Shown: piece after piece, positions 15,258 to 22,634 of the stretch
Numbering within the stretch: position 1 is the first letter of the stretch
How the letters are laid out: each line of letters starts with the position of its first letter
NCBI GenBank assembly: GCA_040774885.1
Contig: JAXGTO010000011.1
Span: forward strand, 1 to 60,508
Origin: JAXGTO01 sp040774885
Lineage (GTDB): Bacteria; Actinomycetota; Coriobacteriia; Coriobacteriales; Eggerthellaceae
Direction: 5' to 3'
Length of the DNA stretch: 60,508 nt
Program-made: the position numbers and the translations under genes
The notes under the pieces: model-generated
Told to the model about the DNA's origin: nothing
The model's database searches: none
Seen by the model: only the letters and a program-made list of their open reading frames with translations

Positions 15258-16707
15258 CCGGGACGACGAGTCGAACGTGGCCGCCAAAAGCAAGAAAGCC
15301 GCTTCCCCAGCACCTGCCTGCGAGTCGGCGTCGGTGCCTTCCGCATCTGCGCCTTCGCCCGCGCGTTCCGTCAAACCGTATGCGTTCATCGTGGGGTTCG
15401 GCGTGGTGAGCATGCTGATGGACGTGGTGTACGAAGCGGCGATTTCCGTGCAGGGACCGCTGTTGGCATCGTTGGGCGCCAGCGCGTTCATCGTAGGGTT
15501 GGTGAGCGGCTTGGGCGAAGCCACCGCCTTGGCGGGGCGCCTGTTCAGCGGGCCGTTGGCCGACCGCACGGGTCGCTATTGGCTGTTCGCCATCTTGGGA
15601 TACGCCGCTACGGCGGTGGCCGTGCCTGCCATGGGATTCGTGGGCAGCCTGGGCGCCGTGGCGTTTTTGGTGGTGTTCGAGCGGTTCGGCAAGAGCCTGC
15701 GCACGCCCAGCCGCGATGCCATGTTGAGCCATGCGGCATCGGCGGTGGGCCGCGGCAAAGGGTTCGCCCTGCACGAAGTGATGGACCAGATCGGCGCCAT
15801 GGCCGGACCGCTCATGGTGGCGGCGCTGTTGTCGGCCACCAACAACGACTACCGCGTGGCTTTGGGCGTGCTCATCATTCCGGGCACGGCGGCCATCTGC
15901 GTGCTGTTGGCGTTGCGGCATCGCGTTCCGCGCCCCCAGGTGTTCGAAACGCAAGACGTTGCCGCGGACCGGGGAAGCGAGGGTCGTGAGCCCGCTGTTG
16001 CCGATTCCGCTGCCTCTGATTCCGGTGCAGTCGGCTCTGCCGCTGTTGCGTCGGCCGCCGCTGCCGCCGTCGCTACAACCGATGAGTCTTCGTCGGCCAC
16101 CGCCGCCACGACGGCCGACGACCCTTCGCAGGCGCCCACGCGTCGCGTGGCAATGCGCCAGCTGCCGCACCTGTTTTGGCTGTACACGGCGGCTTGCGGA
16201 ATCATGCTGGCCGGCGTGGCCACCTTCGGCGTGCTTTCCTTCCACATGATCAACGTCGGTCTGGCCGACGATGCCGCCGTGCCGGTCATCTATGCGGTAG
16301 CCATGGGAATCGATGCCGTGTTCGCCGCCATTTCGGGCGTGCTCTACGACAAGCTGGGAACCCGCGTGCTGCTGGTGCTGCCGTTTCTGTGCGTGGCCAT
16401 CCCGTTTTTCGCATATACGGAAAACCTGGTGGCGGTTATCGTGGGCGTGGTGTTGTGGGGCGCCAGCTTGGGCATTCAGGAATCCACCATGCGCGCCGCC
16501 GTGAGCGAGATGGTCAACGTGCGCCTGCGCGCCACCGCCTATGGCATGTTCAGCGTGGCGGTGGGCATCGGAAGCCTGGTGGGCGGCGTGGTGGCCGGTG
16601 CGCTCTACGACGTGAGCGTGCCCGCGCTCATCGGCTATGCGGTGTGCGTGGAAGCGGTCGCATTCGTGCTGCTGTTGAAGGCTGTGGGCCGCAAGCGCCT
16701 TGCCTGA
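15247..16707 (+). CDS. MFS transporter (probable drug efflux)
   Basis: A 486-residue major facilitator with about twelve predicted membrane helices. The loop 2-3 signature is GPLADRTGRYW in the first half and GVLYDKLGTRV in the second. Two oddities are an N-terminal Ala/Ser/Pro-rich tail of about 40 residues before the first helix and a low-complexity Ala/Ser/Thr central loop (about residues 240-300). It is translationally overlapped with the MarR gene and so is probably induced by the MarR ligand. The substrate is unknown. Confidence 0.87.
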   Translation: MRASRDDESNVAAKSKKAASPAPACESASVPSASAPSPARSVKPYAFIVGFGVVSMLMDVVYEAAISVQGPLLASLGASAFIVGLVSGLGEATALAGRLFSGPLADRTGRYWLFAILGYAATAVAVPAMGFVGSLGAVAFLVVFERFGKSLRTPSRDAMLSHAASAVGRGKGFALHEVMDQIGAMAGPLMVAALLSATNNDYRVALGVLIIPGTAAICVLLALRHRVPRPQVFETQDVAADRGSEGREPAVADSAASDSGAVGSAAVASAAAAAVATTDESSSATAATTADDPSQAPTRRVAMRQLPHLFWLYTAACGIMLAGVATFGVLSFHMINVGLADDAAVPVIYAVAMGIDAVFAAISGVLYDKLGTRVLLVLPFLCVAIPFFAYTENLVAVIVGVVLWGASLGIQESTMRAAVSEMVNVRLRATAYGMFSVAVGIGSLVGGVVAGALYDVSVPALIGYAVCVEAVAFVLLLKAVGRKRLA

Positions 16708-16726
16708 CGCGGGGCCAGGAGGCAAT

Positions 16727-16771
16727 TGTTTAGGGGCTGTTTATCCATTGCGCGTCCAGCGGTGGTTAAAT
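16727..16771 (+). promoter_or_regulatory. Two 11-bp direct repeats and -10 before the histidine kinase gene
   Basis: TGTTTAGGGGC (16727-16737) and TGTTTATCCAT (16738-16748) are tandem 11-bp units, the spacing used by OmpR/PhoB-class regulators. A -10-like TTAAAT lies at 16766-16771. The same units recur before the PAP2 gene at 18847-18890. Confidence 0.6.
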
Positions 16772-16804
16772 TGAGGCGTCAACTTCCCGAAGGGGAGCAA
16801 CTGC

Positions 16805-17965
16805 ATGGATATCCGCAAGCGCCTTTCCATATCGAACACGGTGATGATCGTGGTGCCCGTGGCCATCGCGGCCGTGGTGGGCGCCGCATGCATCCTGGTG
16901 GTGTGGGAACTGATGACCGGCGGCACCGACATGGGCTCGGAGGCGTTCGAGGATTACCTGAAGGCCGGCGCATTGGCGCAGATGACCGAACAGGAGCTCA
17001 AGGCGGTCATCGTGCTGGCGGTCGCCGCGCTGCTGGTAGCCGTGCTGGCGGCGGTGCTCATCACCAACCGATTTCTCACCCGCTTTATGCTGCGCCATAT
17101 AACCGAGCCGCTCGACCAGCTGGCCAGCGGCGTGGCCCAGGTGCGCGACGGCAACTTGGCGCACCGCATCGACTATGGGCAAGATGACGAATTCAAGCCC
17201 GTGTGCGACGCCTTCGACGACATGGCGCAGCGGCTTGAAGATTCAGTTGAGCGCGATCGGCGCGACGAAGAAGCCCGCAAGCAGCTCATCGCCGGCATAT
17301 CGCACGACTTGCGCAGTCCGCTCACGTCCATCCGCGGATATGCGGAAGGGTTGCGCGACGGGGTGGCGGCCGCGCCCGAAGCGCAGCGCCGCTACGTGCA
17401 GACCATTCTGGACAAGACGGCGGACATCGAGCGCATGACCGCGCAGATGCTGGCGCTTTCCAAGCTCGATATGGAAGGCTATCCGCTGCATGAAGAGCGT
17501 CTTGACCTGGCCGATTGCGTCCGCGCATTCCTCAAGGCCGAGTCTTCCGATTTCGAGGCGCGGGGCATGGTCATCGAAGTCGATCTGGCCTCTGCCGCTG
17601 TTTTAGCCGATGCATCCGAGCTCGATCGCATTATGGGAAACGTGCTGGAGAACAGCTTGAAATACCGCAACGCCGACGAATCCCATGTGCGCGTTTCGAC
17701 ATCGGTGGCGGGGGAGCGTGCCGTGCTGAAGATGGAAGATGACGGTCCCGGCGTGGCGGCGGCAGACCTGCCGCACTTGTTCGATCCGCTGTTTCGCGCC
17801 GACGCGGCGCGCACGCGTTCGGGCGAAGGCAGTGGGCTCGGTCTGGCCATCGTGGCAGCTTCGGCCGAGGCCATGGGAGGTACGGCTTCGGCGGGTCCGT
17901 CGAGTCTTGGCGGGCTGTCCGTAACCATCGAACTGCCGGTTGTCGAAGGGGAGGAGCGCCCATGA
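16805..17965 (+). CDS. Membrane sensor histidine kinase with short external loop
   Basis: A 386-residue class I kinase: TM1 about 12-36, an external loop of only about 30 residues, TM2 about 66-90, HAMP about 92-145, HisKA with His167 in AGISHDLRSPLTS, N-box VLENSLKYR and G-boxes DDGPGV and GSGLGLAIV. The short external part is more like intramembrane-sensing envelope-stress kinases than ligand-binding ones. The start at 16805 follows GAAGGGGAG. It overlaps the response regulator by 4 bp. The kinase-first gene order and matching boxes before this gene and before PAP2 suggest an autoregulated envelope-stress system. Confidence 0.9.
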   Translation: MDIRKRLSISNTVMIVVPVAIAAVVGAACILVVWELMTGGTDMGSEAFEDYLKAGALAQMTEQELKAVIVLAVAALLVAVLAAVLITNRFLTRFMLRHITEPLDQLASGVAQVRDGNLAHRIDYGQDDEFKPVCDAFDDMAQRLEDSVERDRRDEEARKQLIAGISHDLRSPLTSIRGYAEGLRDGVAAAPEAQRRYVQTILDKTADIERMTAQMLALSKLDMEGYPLHEERLDLADCVRAFLKAESSDFEARGMVIEVDLASAAVLADASELDRIMGNVLENSLKYRNADESHVRVSTSVAGERAVLKMEDDGPGVAAADLPHLFDPLFRADAARTRSGEGSGLGLAIVAASAEAMGGTASAGPSSLGGLSVTIELPVVEGEERP

Positions 17966-18648
17966 CCCGCATCCTCATCGTGGAAGACGACGCTGCCATC
18001 GCCGATCTCGAACGCGACTATCTTGCCATCGAGGGCATGGAGGTCGAAGTGGCGGCCGATGGCCCCACGGGGCTGGAAGCCGGACTGCACGGCGGGTTCG
18101 ACCTGGTGGTGCTCGACGTGATGCTGCCGGGAATGGACGGCTTCGAGGTATGCCGGCGCCTGCGTCAGGCCACGGATGTCCCCATTCTCATGGTCACGGC
18201 GCGCCGCGAAGACATCGACAAGATCCGCGGCCTGGGTCTGGGCGCCGACGATTATGTTGAAAAGCCCTTTTCGCCCAGCGTGCTGGTGGCGCGCGTCAAA
18301 GCGCATCTTGCTCGATACGAAAGGCTGAAAGGGGAAACCGAACCGCGCAATCGCATCGTCATGGGCGATATCGAAATGGATACGGCCACGCGTCGCGTTA
18401 CGGTGCGCGGGCAGGAAGTGGAACTCAAGAACCGCGAATACGAGCTGCTCGAGTTCCTCATGCTCAACCCCGACGTGGTGTTCAGCCGCGCGCAACTCTA
18501 CGAAAAGGTTTGGGGCATGGATGCGCTCGGCGATTCCGCCACCGTGACCGTGCACATCAATCGTCTGCGCGAAAAGATAGAAGCAGACCCTGCCAACCCC
18601 AAGCATTTGAAAACTATATGGGGAGCCGGCTACCGCTTCCTGCCCTAG
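17962..18648 (+). CDS. OmpR/PhoB-family response regulator
   Basis: A 228-residue regulator with receiver domain residues 1-120 (acid pocket VEDD, phosphoacceptor Asp52 in LVVLDVMLPGMDG, Lys in YVEKPFSP) and a C-terminal winged helix (ELKNREYELLEFLM ... VTVHINRLREKIE ... GAGYRFLP). It is co-transcribed with the upstream kinase (ATGA overlap). Its class normally binds tandem 11-bp direct repeats, and such repeats are present at 16727-16748 and 18847-18890. Its stop codon lies within the left arm of an 18-bp inverted repeat. Confidence 0.93.
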   Translation: MTRILIVEDDAAIADLERDYLAIEGMEVEVAADGPTGLEAGLHGGFDLVVLDVMLPGMDGFEVCRRLRQATDVPILMVTARREDIDKIRGLGLGADDYVEKPFSPSVLVARVKAHLARYERLKGETEPRNRIVMGDIEMDTATRRVTVRGQEVELKNREYELLEFLMLNPDVVFSRAQLYEKVWGMDALGDSATVTVHINRLREKIEADPANPKHLKTIWGAGYRFLP

Positions 18649-18843
18649 GGGTTTCTGGCGGCACAGGAGACGCGTCGGCCTTCGGTCATTGCGCGGAGGC
18701 AATTCCCTGCGGCCGCCGTGCCTCCTGCACTCGCCAGAAACCCCTAGGGCCGCTCCCGAGCGGCACAGGAGACGCGTCCCTTCGGTCATTGCGCGGAGGC
18801 AATTCCCTGCGGCCGCCACGCCCCCTGCACTCGCCAGAAACCC
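18643..18843. repeat. 18-bp inverted repeat plus duplicated 82-84-bp block after the response regulator
   Basis: CCCTAGGGGTTTCTGGCG (18643-18660, containing the regulator stop codon) and its exact complement (18732-18749) flank a block beginning GGCACAGGAGACGCG. That block (18660-18743) is repeated directly at 18762-18843, nearly identical including GCGCGGAGGCAATTCCCTGC. No T-run follows, so a terminator role is uncertain. The block contains no ORF with a ribosome site. Confidence 0.8.
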
Positions 18844-18846
18844 TTG

Positions 18847-18914
18847 GGTTTAGGAACTGTTTATCTGCGGTTCATCCTCGGTTCATTGGTGCGGCGCATC
18901 ATCTTTCCCATAAA
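18847..18914 (+). promoter_or_regulatory. Four 11-bp direct repeats and -10 before the PAP2-DUF368 operon
   Basis: GGTTTAGGAAC, TGTTTATCTGC, GGTTCATCCTC and GGTTCATTGGT occupy 18847-18890 without gaps, each beginning KGTTYA. A -10-like CATAAA is at 18909-18914, 18 bp past the last repeat; the kinase promoter has 17 bp. This is the geometry of a PhoB/OmpR-type activated promoter and the neighbouring response regulator is the obvious candidate. Confidence 0.65.
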
Positions 18915-18932
18915 CGGAAAGAAGGTGGCGGC

Positions 18933-19514
18933 GTGACCGGGATGGAACTGTCGATCCTCGACTTCATACAGCAGAACATGCGCAGCGGTTTCATGGATGC
19001 CGTCATGGTATTCGTGACGCATCTGGGCGACTTGGGCGCCATCTGGGCAGTTGTCGGAATCATCTGCCTGTTCAAGCGCGAATGGCGGCCCACGGGCATC
19101 GCGTTGCTGCTGGGCTTGGCGCTGGCTTTCGTGGTGACAAGCTTGGTTTTGAAACCGCTGGTGGCCCGCCCGCGTCCGTGCGATATCGAAACAGGTGTGC
19201 AGCTGTTGGTATCGCGTCCGAGCGGTTGGTCGTTCCCCTCGGGCCACGCGGCAGCCTCGTTTGCCGCGGTCAGCGTGCTCTTCTTCCGCAAAAACCGTTG
19301 GTGGCCAGCCGCCCTGGTGCTTGCCTTGGCCATCGCGTTTTCGCGTTTGTACCTGTTCGTCCATTTTCCCACCGACGTGATTGCCGGCGCCTTGGTGGGC
19401 ATCTTGTGCGGTTGGCTGGCGTTCGTGCTGGCTCCGCGTCTTGAAAAACTTGCCGAGCGCGCGGTGGCGCGCATACGGCGCAACCCGGCTTCGATGAAAG
19501 GAGCACAACGATGA
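18933..19514 (+). CDS. PAP2-family membrane phosphatase (BcrC/UppP-type candidate)
   Basis: A 193-residue integral membrane PAP2 phosphatase. The three catalytic motifs are visible: KPLVARPRP (KX6RP), PSGHA with the catalytic His, and RLYLFVHFPTDV (SRX5HX3D-like, nucleophile His). The family includes undecaprenyl pyrophosphate phosphatases (BcrC, PgpB), which release carrier lipid on the outer face of the membrane. GTG 18933 is preceded by GAAGG 7 nt upstream; ATG 18942 is an alternative. It overlaps DUF368 by 4 bp, and that partner makes a C55-lipid role likely rather than phosphatidic acid phosphatase. Confidence 0.85.
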   Translation: MTGMELSILDFIQQNMRSGFMDAVMVFVTHLGDLGAIWAVVGIICLFKREWRPTGIALLLGLALAFVVTSLVLKPLVARPRPCDIETGVQLLVSRPSGWSFPSGHAAASFAAVSVLFFRKNRWWPAALVLALAIAFSRLYLFVHFPTDVIAGALVGILCGWLAFVLAPRLEKLAERAVARIRRNPASMKGAQR

Positions 19515-20446
19515 TCTGGACCGCGTTCAATGGCATGTGCATGGCGTTGGCGGATAGCGTGCCGGGCGTTTCGGGCGGCACCATCGCCTTCATCTTGGGG
19601 TTCTACGAGCGCCTGCTCGATTCGATCCACGGGCTGTTCCGCGGCACGCACGATGAACGACGCGATGCCATCCGCTATCTGGTCAAACTCGGCTGCGGCT
19701 GGTTGGTGGGCATGGCCGTGGCCATGACGGTGCTGGCGGCGGTGCTCAACAGCGGAATCTATCTGCTGTGCTCGGCGTTTTTGGGCCTCACGCTTGCCTC
19801 CATCCCCTTCATCGTGAATCAGGAACGCGCCACCATGCGGGGACATTGGGGCTGTCTTGTTTTCACGGTCATCGGCGCGGCCGTGGTGGTGGGCATCACC
19901 TTGATGCGGCAGAGCATGGGCGAGGTGTCGCTCGACCTTTCCGCGTTGTCATTGGTGCAGTATCTCTACGTGTTCGTCGCGGGCATGGTGGCTATATCGG
20001 CCATGATTTTGCCCGGCATCTCGGGCTCGACCCTGCTGCTCATCTTCGGCGTGTACGCGCCGACGGTAATGGGAATCCATCAGCTCATGAGCGGTCAGCT
20101 TGCGGTGCTTCCCGCCATACTGGTGCTCGCGCTGGGGGCCGTGTGCGGCTTGGCGCTGGCAATCGGCGTGGTGCGCAAGGCGCTCGAGCGGTTCCGCCCG
20201 GCCATGATGTATCTGATCGTCGGCCTGATGATCGGGTCGCTGTTCGCCATAACCATGGGTCCCACCACGCTTTCGTCTGCCCAGCCGGCGCTTTCCTTCT
20301 CTACGTTCAACGTGCTGGCGTTCATTGCGGGCGTCGGCGTGTTGTTGGCGCTCGAAGCCATGCGCCGTTCCGTTGAGCATCGCGGTGCGGCTCAAGACCA
20401 AACCGACCACTTCAGAGAAGAGCTGAAGGGCGCCGAAAGCAAATAA
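19511..20446 (+). CDS. DUF368 (PopT-type) undecaprenyl-phosphate transporter candidate
   Basis: A 311-residue polytopic membrane protein with the two DUF368 re-entrant signatures, SVPGVSGGTIAF near the N-terminus and LPGISGSTLLLIFG in the middle, on about eight hydrophobic segments. DUF368 (PopT) proteins are reported to return undecaprenyl phosphate across the membrane for reuse in wall synthesis. Fused as an operon to a PAP2 phosphatase, it would complete the recycling cycle: dephosphorylate C55-PP outside, then flip C55-P inside. Substrate is inferred from family and context. Confidence 0.85.
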   Translation: MIWTAFNGMCMALADSVPGVSGGTIAFILGFYERLLDSIHGLFRGTHDERRDAIRYLVKLGCGWLVGMAVAMTVLAAVLNSGIYLLCSAFLGLTLASIPFIVNQERATMRGHWGCLVFTVIGAAVVVGITLMRQSMGEVSLDLSALSLVQYLYVFVAGMVAISAMILPGISGSTLLLIFGVYAPTVMGIHQLMSGQLAVLPAILVLALGAVCGLALAIGVVRKALERFRPAMMYLIVGLMIGSLFAITMGPTTLSSAQPALSFSTFNVLAFIAGVGVLLALEAMRRSVEHRGAAQDQTDHFREELKGAESK

Positions 20447-21047
20447 CTCGCGGCACTTGTGCTAGGCGACCCTTACGATGCGGTCGCCCTTGCGCTGGCC
20501 GGCCCTTGCGATGCGACCGCCCGCACCGCTCCCGTGCTTGGATATTTCGATTGATCGATGCGACCCGTATTGGTCAGCAAATCGCTTGTTATTCGAAGCA
20601 AGGTGCTTACGGTTTCTCTTGTTATATCAAAATCGAAGTAGAGCGCGGATTTTGAGCGCATTACGACGTTCGTCCGCGCAAAACCCCAGTTCAGAAAATT
20701 CAACTTCGATTAAATCGCTCAAAATTCGTTTGTTAACTCGAAAAAGATGCAACAACTCAAGCCGCATGCCCTGAAATCGGAGTAGCAAGTAGAATGCGGC
20801 GGCGCCGAGCGCTGTCCGGCGCCTCAGCTTGTACAGCGTCAGCGGCCCTGCACCTCATCCGCACTTTTTGCCGAGTCGCACTTGCGCGCCCGTTCTTCCG
20901 TTGTATTTCGATGCGGCCGTCCGCGGCGCCTCGCGCTCGAGTCTGCGCTGCGGTCGCCCGCGGCGCCTCGCGCTCGAGCCGTTCCTGCCCCCTATGGCCT
21001 GGCTGCCTGCACTGTTCCTGCGGTCGCCCGCGGCGCCTTCTTCGCGC
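20447..21047. other. Intergenic region with hairpins and GC-rich repeats
   Basis: About 600 bp without a convincing gene. 20470-20530 has two copies of a CCCTTRCGATGCG motif. 20631-20725 holds crossing inverted repeats (AATCGAAGT 20631-20639 with ACTTCGATT 20703-20711; ATTTTGAGCG 20649-20658 with CGCTCAAAAT 20716-20725), a hairpin GCGCGGA/TCCGCGC (20643-20649, 20673-20679) and an AAAACCCCAG at 20680-20689. GCCGCAT/ATGCGGC (20761-20767, 20794-20800) is another hairpin. GC-rich repeats occupy 20913-21038. Confidence 0.55.
20913..21038. repeat. Three copies of a 29-bp GC-rich repeat
   Basis: Copies at 20913-20941 and 20950-20978 are near-identical (GCGGYCGYCCGCGGCGCCTC then GCGCTCGAG). A third at 21020-21038 retains the first 18 bases. 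Each contains the palindromes CCGCGG and GGCGCC. They end immediately before the flavodoxin promoter. Confidence 0.7.
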
Positions 21048-21078
21048 TTGACTTAGAGCACGCTCCAAGGTTTAGCAT
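21048..21078 (+). promoter_or_regulatory. MerR-type promoter/operator (regulon site 1) for the flavodoxin gene
   Basis: -35 TTGACT (21048-21053), 19-bp spacer, -10 TAGCAT (21073-21078). The dyad CTTAGAGC / GCTCCAAG lies over the spacer. It shares this sequence and spacing with sites at 45279, 53259, 53427 and 57788. Confidence 0.75.
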
Positions 21079-21108
21079 GGGTGAAACGAAGACGACGAAA
21101 GGACCGAT

Positions 21109-21648
21109 ATGAACATCGTCATCATCACTGGATCACGGCATCGCAACGGCACCACGGCTTTGCTGGTGGACGAATTCCGCAAGGGCGCGCAAGACGCCGG
21201 CAACGACGTATTCACCTTCGAGGCGGCCTGGGAAGAAGTGGGTGGCTGTTACGGGTGCGATGCGTGCGGATGCGGCAGCGCGCCTTGCGTGCAAAAGGAC
21301 GGCATGTTCAAGTTGTACGAGCCGCTCAAGGCCGCCGACGTGGTGGTGTTCGCCACGCCGGTGTACTACTACAACATGACCGGCCAGATCAAGACGGTCA
21401 TCGATCGCTTCTACGGCATCAACAACCTTTTGCAGGGCTCGTCCAAGCGCGCCTGCCTGATTTCGACCTGCGCTGACACCACCACGGAATCGCTCGACAA
21501 CGTAGTGGCTGCATACGAAAGCCTGTGCAAGTACCTGGGCTGGACCGATGCCGGACAAGTGCTGGGCACCGGCCTATGGAAGCGCGCCGACGCGCAAGAC
21601 AGCGGCTTCCCCTTGCAGGCCTATGGGCTGGGCTCCAGTTTGGACTAG
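21109..21648 (+). CDS. Flavodoxin-fold NAD(P)H-dependent oxidoreductase (Fe-S flavoprotein-like)
   Basis: A 179-residue protein of the NADPH-dependent FMN reductase / iron-sulfur flavoprotein group. MNIVIITGSRHRNGTT is the FMN phosphate loop. CYGCDACGCGSAPC is a compact cysteine cluster resembling the Fe-S site of iron-sulfur flavoproteins, although the spacing is not a standard ferredoxin. TPVYYYNMTGQIKTVIDR contacts the isoalloxazine ring. Likely a cytosolic electron carrier or reductase of quinones or electrophiles. The start at 21109 follows GAAAGGA. It is driven by regulon site 1 and converges, 5 bp apart, on the ferredoxin gene at 21654. Confidence 0.85.
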   Translation: MNIVIITGSRHRNGTTALLVDEFRKGAQDAGNDVFTFEAAWEEVGGCYGCDACGCGSAPCVQKDGMFKLYEPLKAADVVVFATPVYYYNMTGQIKTVIDRFYGINNLLQGSSKRACLISTCADTTTESLDNVVAAYESLCKYLGWTDAGQVLGTGLWKRADAQDSGFPLQAYGLGSSLD

Positions 21649-21653
21649 ACGCG

Positions 21654-22433
21654 TTACAGGAAGAACTGCGGCTCTTGGCGTTCCTTGCACTTTTGGCCGA
21701 ATACCTTCGCCGCTGCTTTGAACTTGATGCCGTCGATGCTGCGCGCATGGTTGGGGCAGCGCTTGATGCAGCGCATGCACGAAATGCAGACGTCGTTTTT
21801 GGTTGTGTTGGGCGCATCGTCGGGGATGGCGCCCACGGGGCATTCGCCCGCGCAGATGCCGCACTGCACGCAGTCATCGCCGGCAGCGGGCTTGAAGGGC
21901 ACGCCGTCGAACTTGCAATAGGGGCGGTTGCCGGGAATCTCGGGAGTGCCGCATTCCTCGACGCTTCCCACCGAATCGAGCCTGCGACGCACATCCTGGG
22001 CAAAAGAATCGATGAAAACTTCATCGCGTTCGTCAGGGCGATTGGCCGCCACTTCATGGAAGATGGAGTGCTCGGCTACGAACGCGCCGGCGGCCACTAC
22101 CTGGAATCCGCCCTTTTCGACGGTGTCTTGCAGTTCTGCCAGCGTGTCGTCGAACGCGCGATTGCCGTACACCGCAAGCAGCACGGCCGGGGTGCCATCG
22201 CCCTTGCATTGCGCGATTTTGGCCAGTGCGGGTGCCGGTACGCGGCCCCCGAATGAAGGAACGGCGAACAGCACCAGCTCGTCTTCGGCAAACTGCCCCG
22301 GCGCCTTATCGGCAAGGCGGGTGATGTCGGCCAGCTTGGTCTCGAACCCCAGTTTCGACAACACCGTATCCGCCACGTGTTTCGTTGAATCGGTGGCGGA
22401 AAACACCACGCCCGTCGCCTTCTTGATCTCCAT
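21654..22433 (-). CDS. EFR1-type flavodoxin-ferredoxin fusion protein
   Basis: A 259-residue protein. The N-terminal half is flavodoxin-like (GVVFSATDSTKHVAD phosphate loop; LVLFAVPSFGGRVPAPA). The C-terminal part has two [4Fe-4S] motifs, CVQCGICAGECPVGAI and CISCMRCIKRCPNHA, as in EFR1-family ferredoxins. It should move single electrons between reductases in the cytoplasm; partners are unknown. ATG 22433 is chosen because GGAGGAG sits 6 nt upstream; the earlier GTG 22439 would abut the ribosome site. Confidence 0.87.
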   Translation of the reverse strand: MEIKKATGVVFSATDSTKHVADTVLSKLGFETKLADITRLADKAPGQFAEDELVLFAVPSFGGRVPAPALAKIAQCKGDGTPAVLLAVYGNRAFDDTLAELQDTVEKGGFQVVAAGAFVAEHSIFHEVAANRPDERDEVFIDSFAQDVRRRLDSVGSVEECGTPEIPGNRPYCKFDGVPFKPAAGDDCVQCGICAGECPVGAIPDDAPNTTKNDVCISCMRCIKRCPNHARSIDGIKFKAAAKVFGQKCKERQEPQFFL

Positions 22434-22634
22434 GTGCACTCCTCCGCTCGGTTGATTCGTTCATCGCTATTCTGGCCATCCGCCGCAGCCGAATCAATCA
22501 TCAAACGGCTGCGGTTGATAAAATGATGCCGAATCCGCCGAAGTGACCTTGAAATCGGACACTTCGAGCCCGCATTACGCGGTATGGTTGTTCAAGCCCT
22601 GACCCGATGATTACCTGAAAAGGGAGCGTGCTCG

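Noticed and set aside
15160..16725. Minus-strand open frame (521 codons) opposite the MFS transporter
   Set aside because: His/Arg/Gly-rich translation without domains, antisense to a clear membrane transporter.
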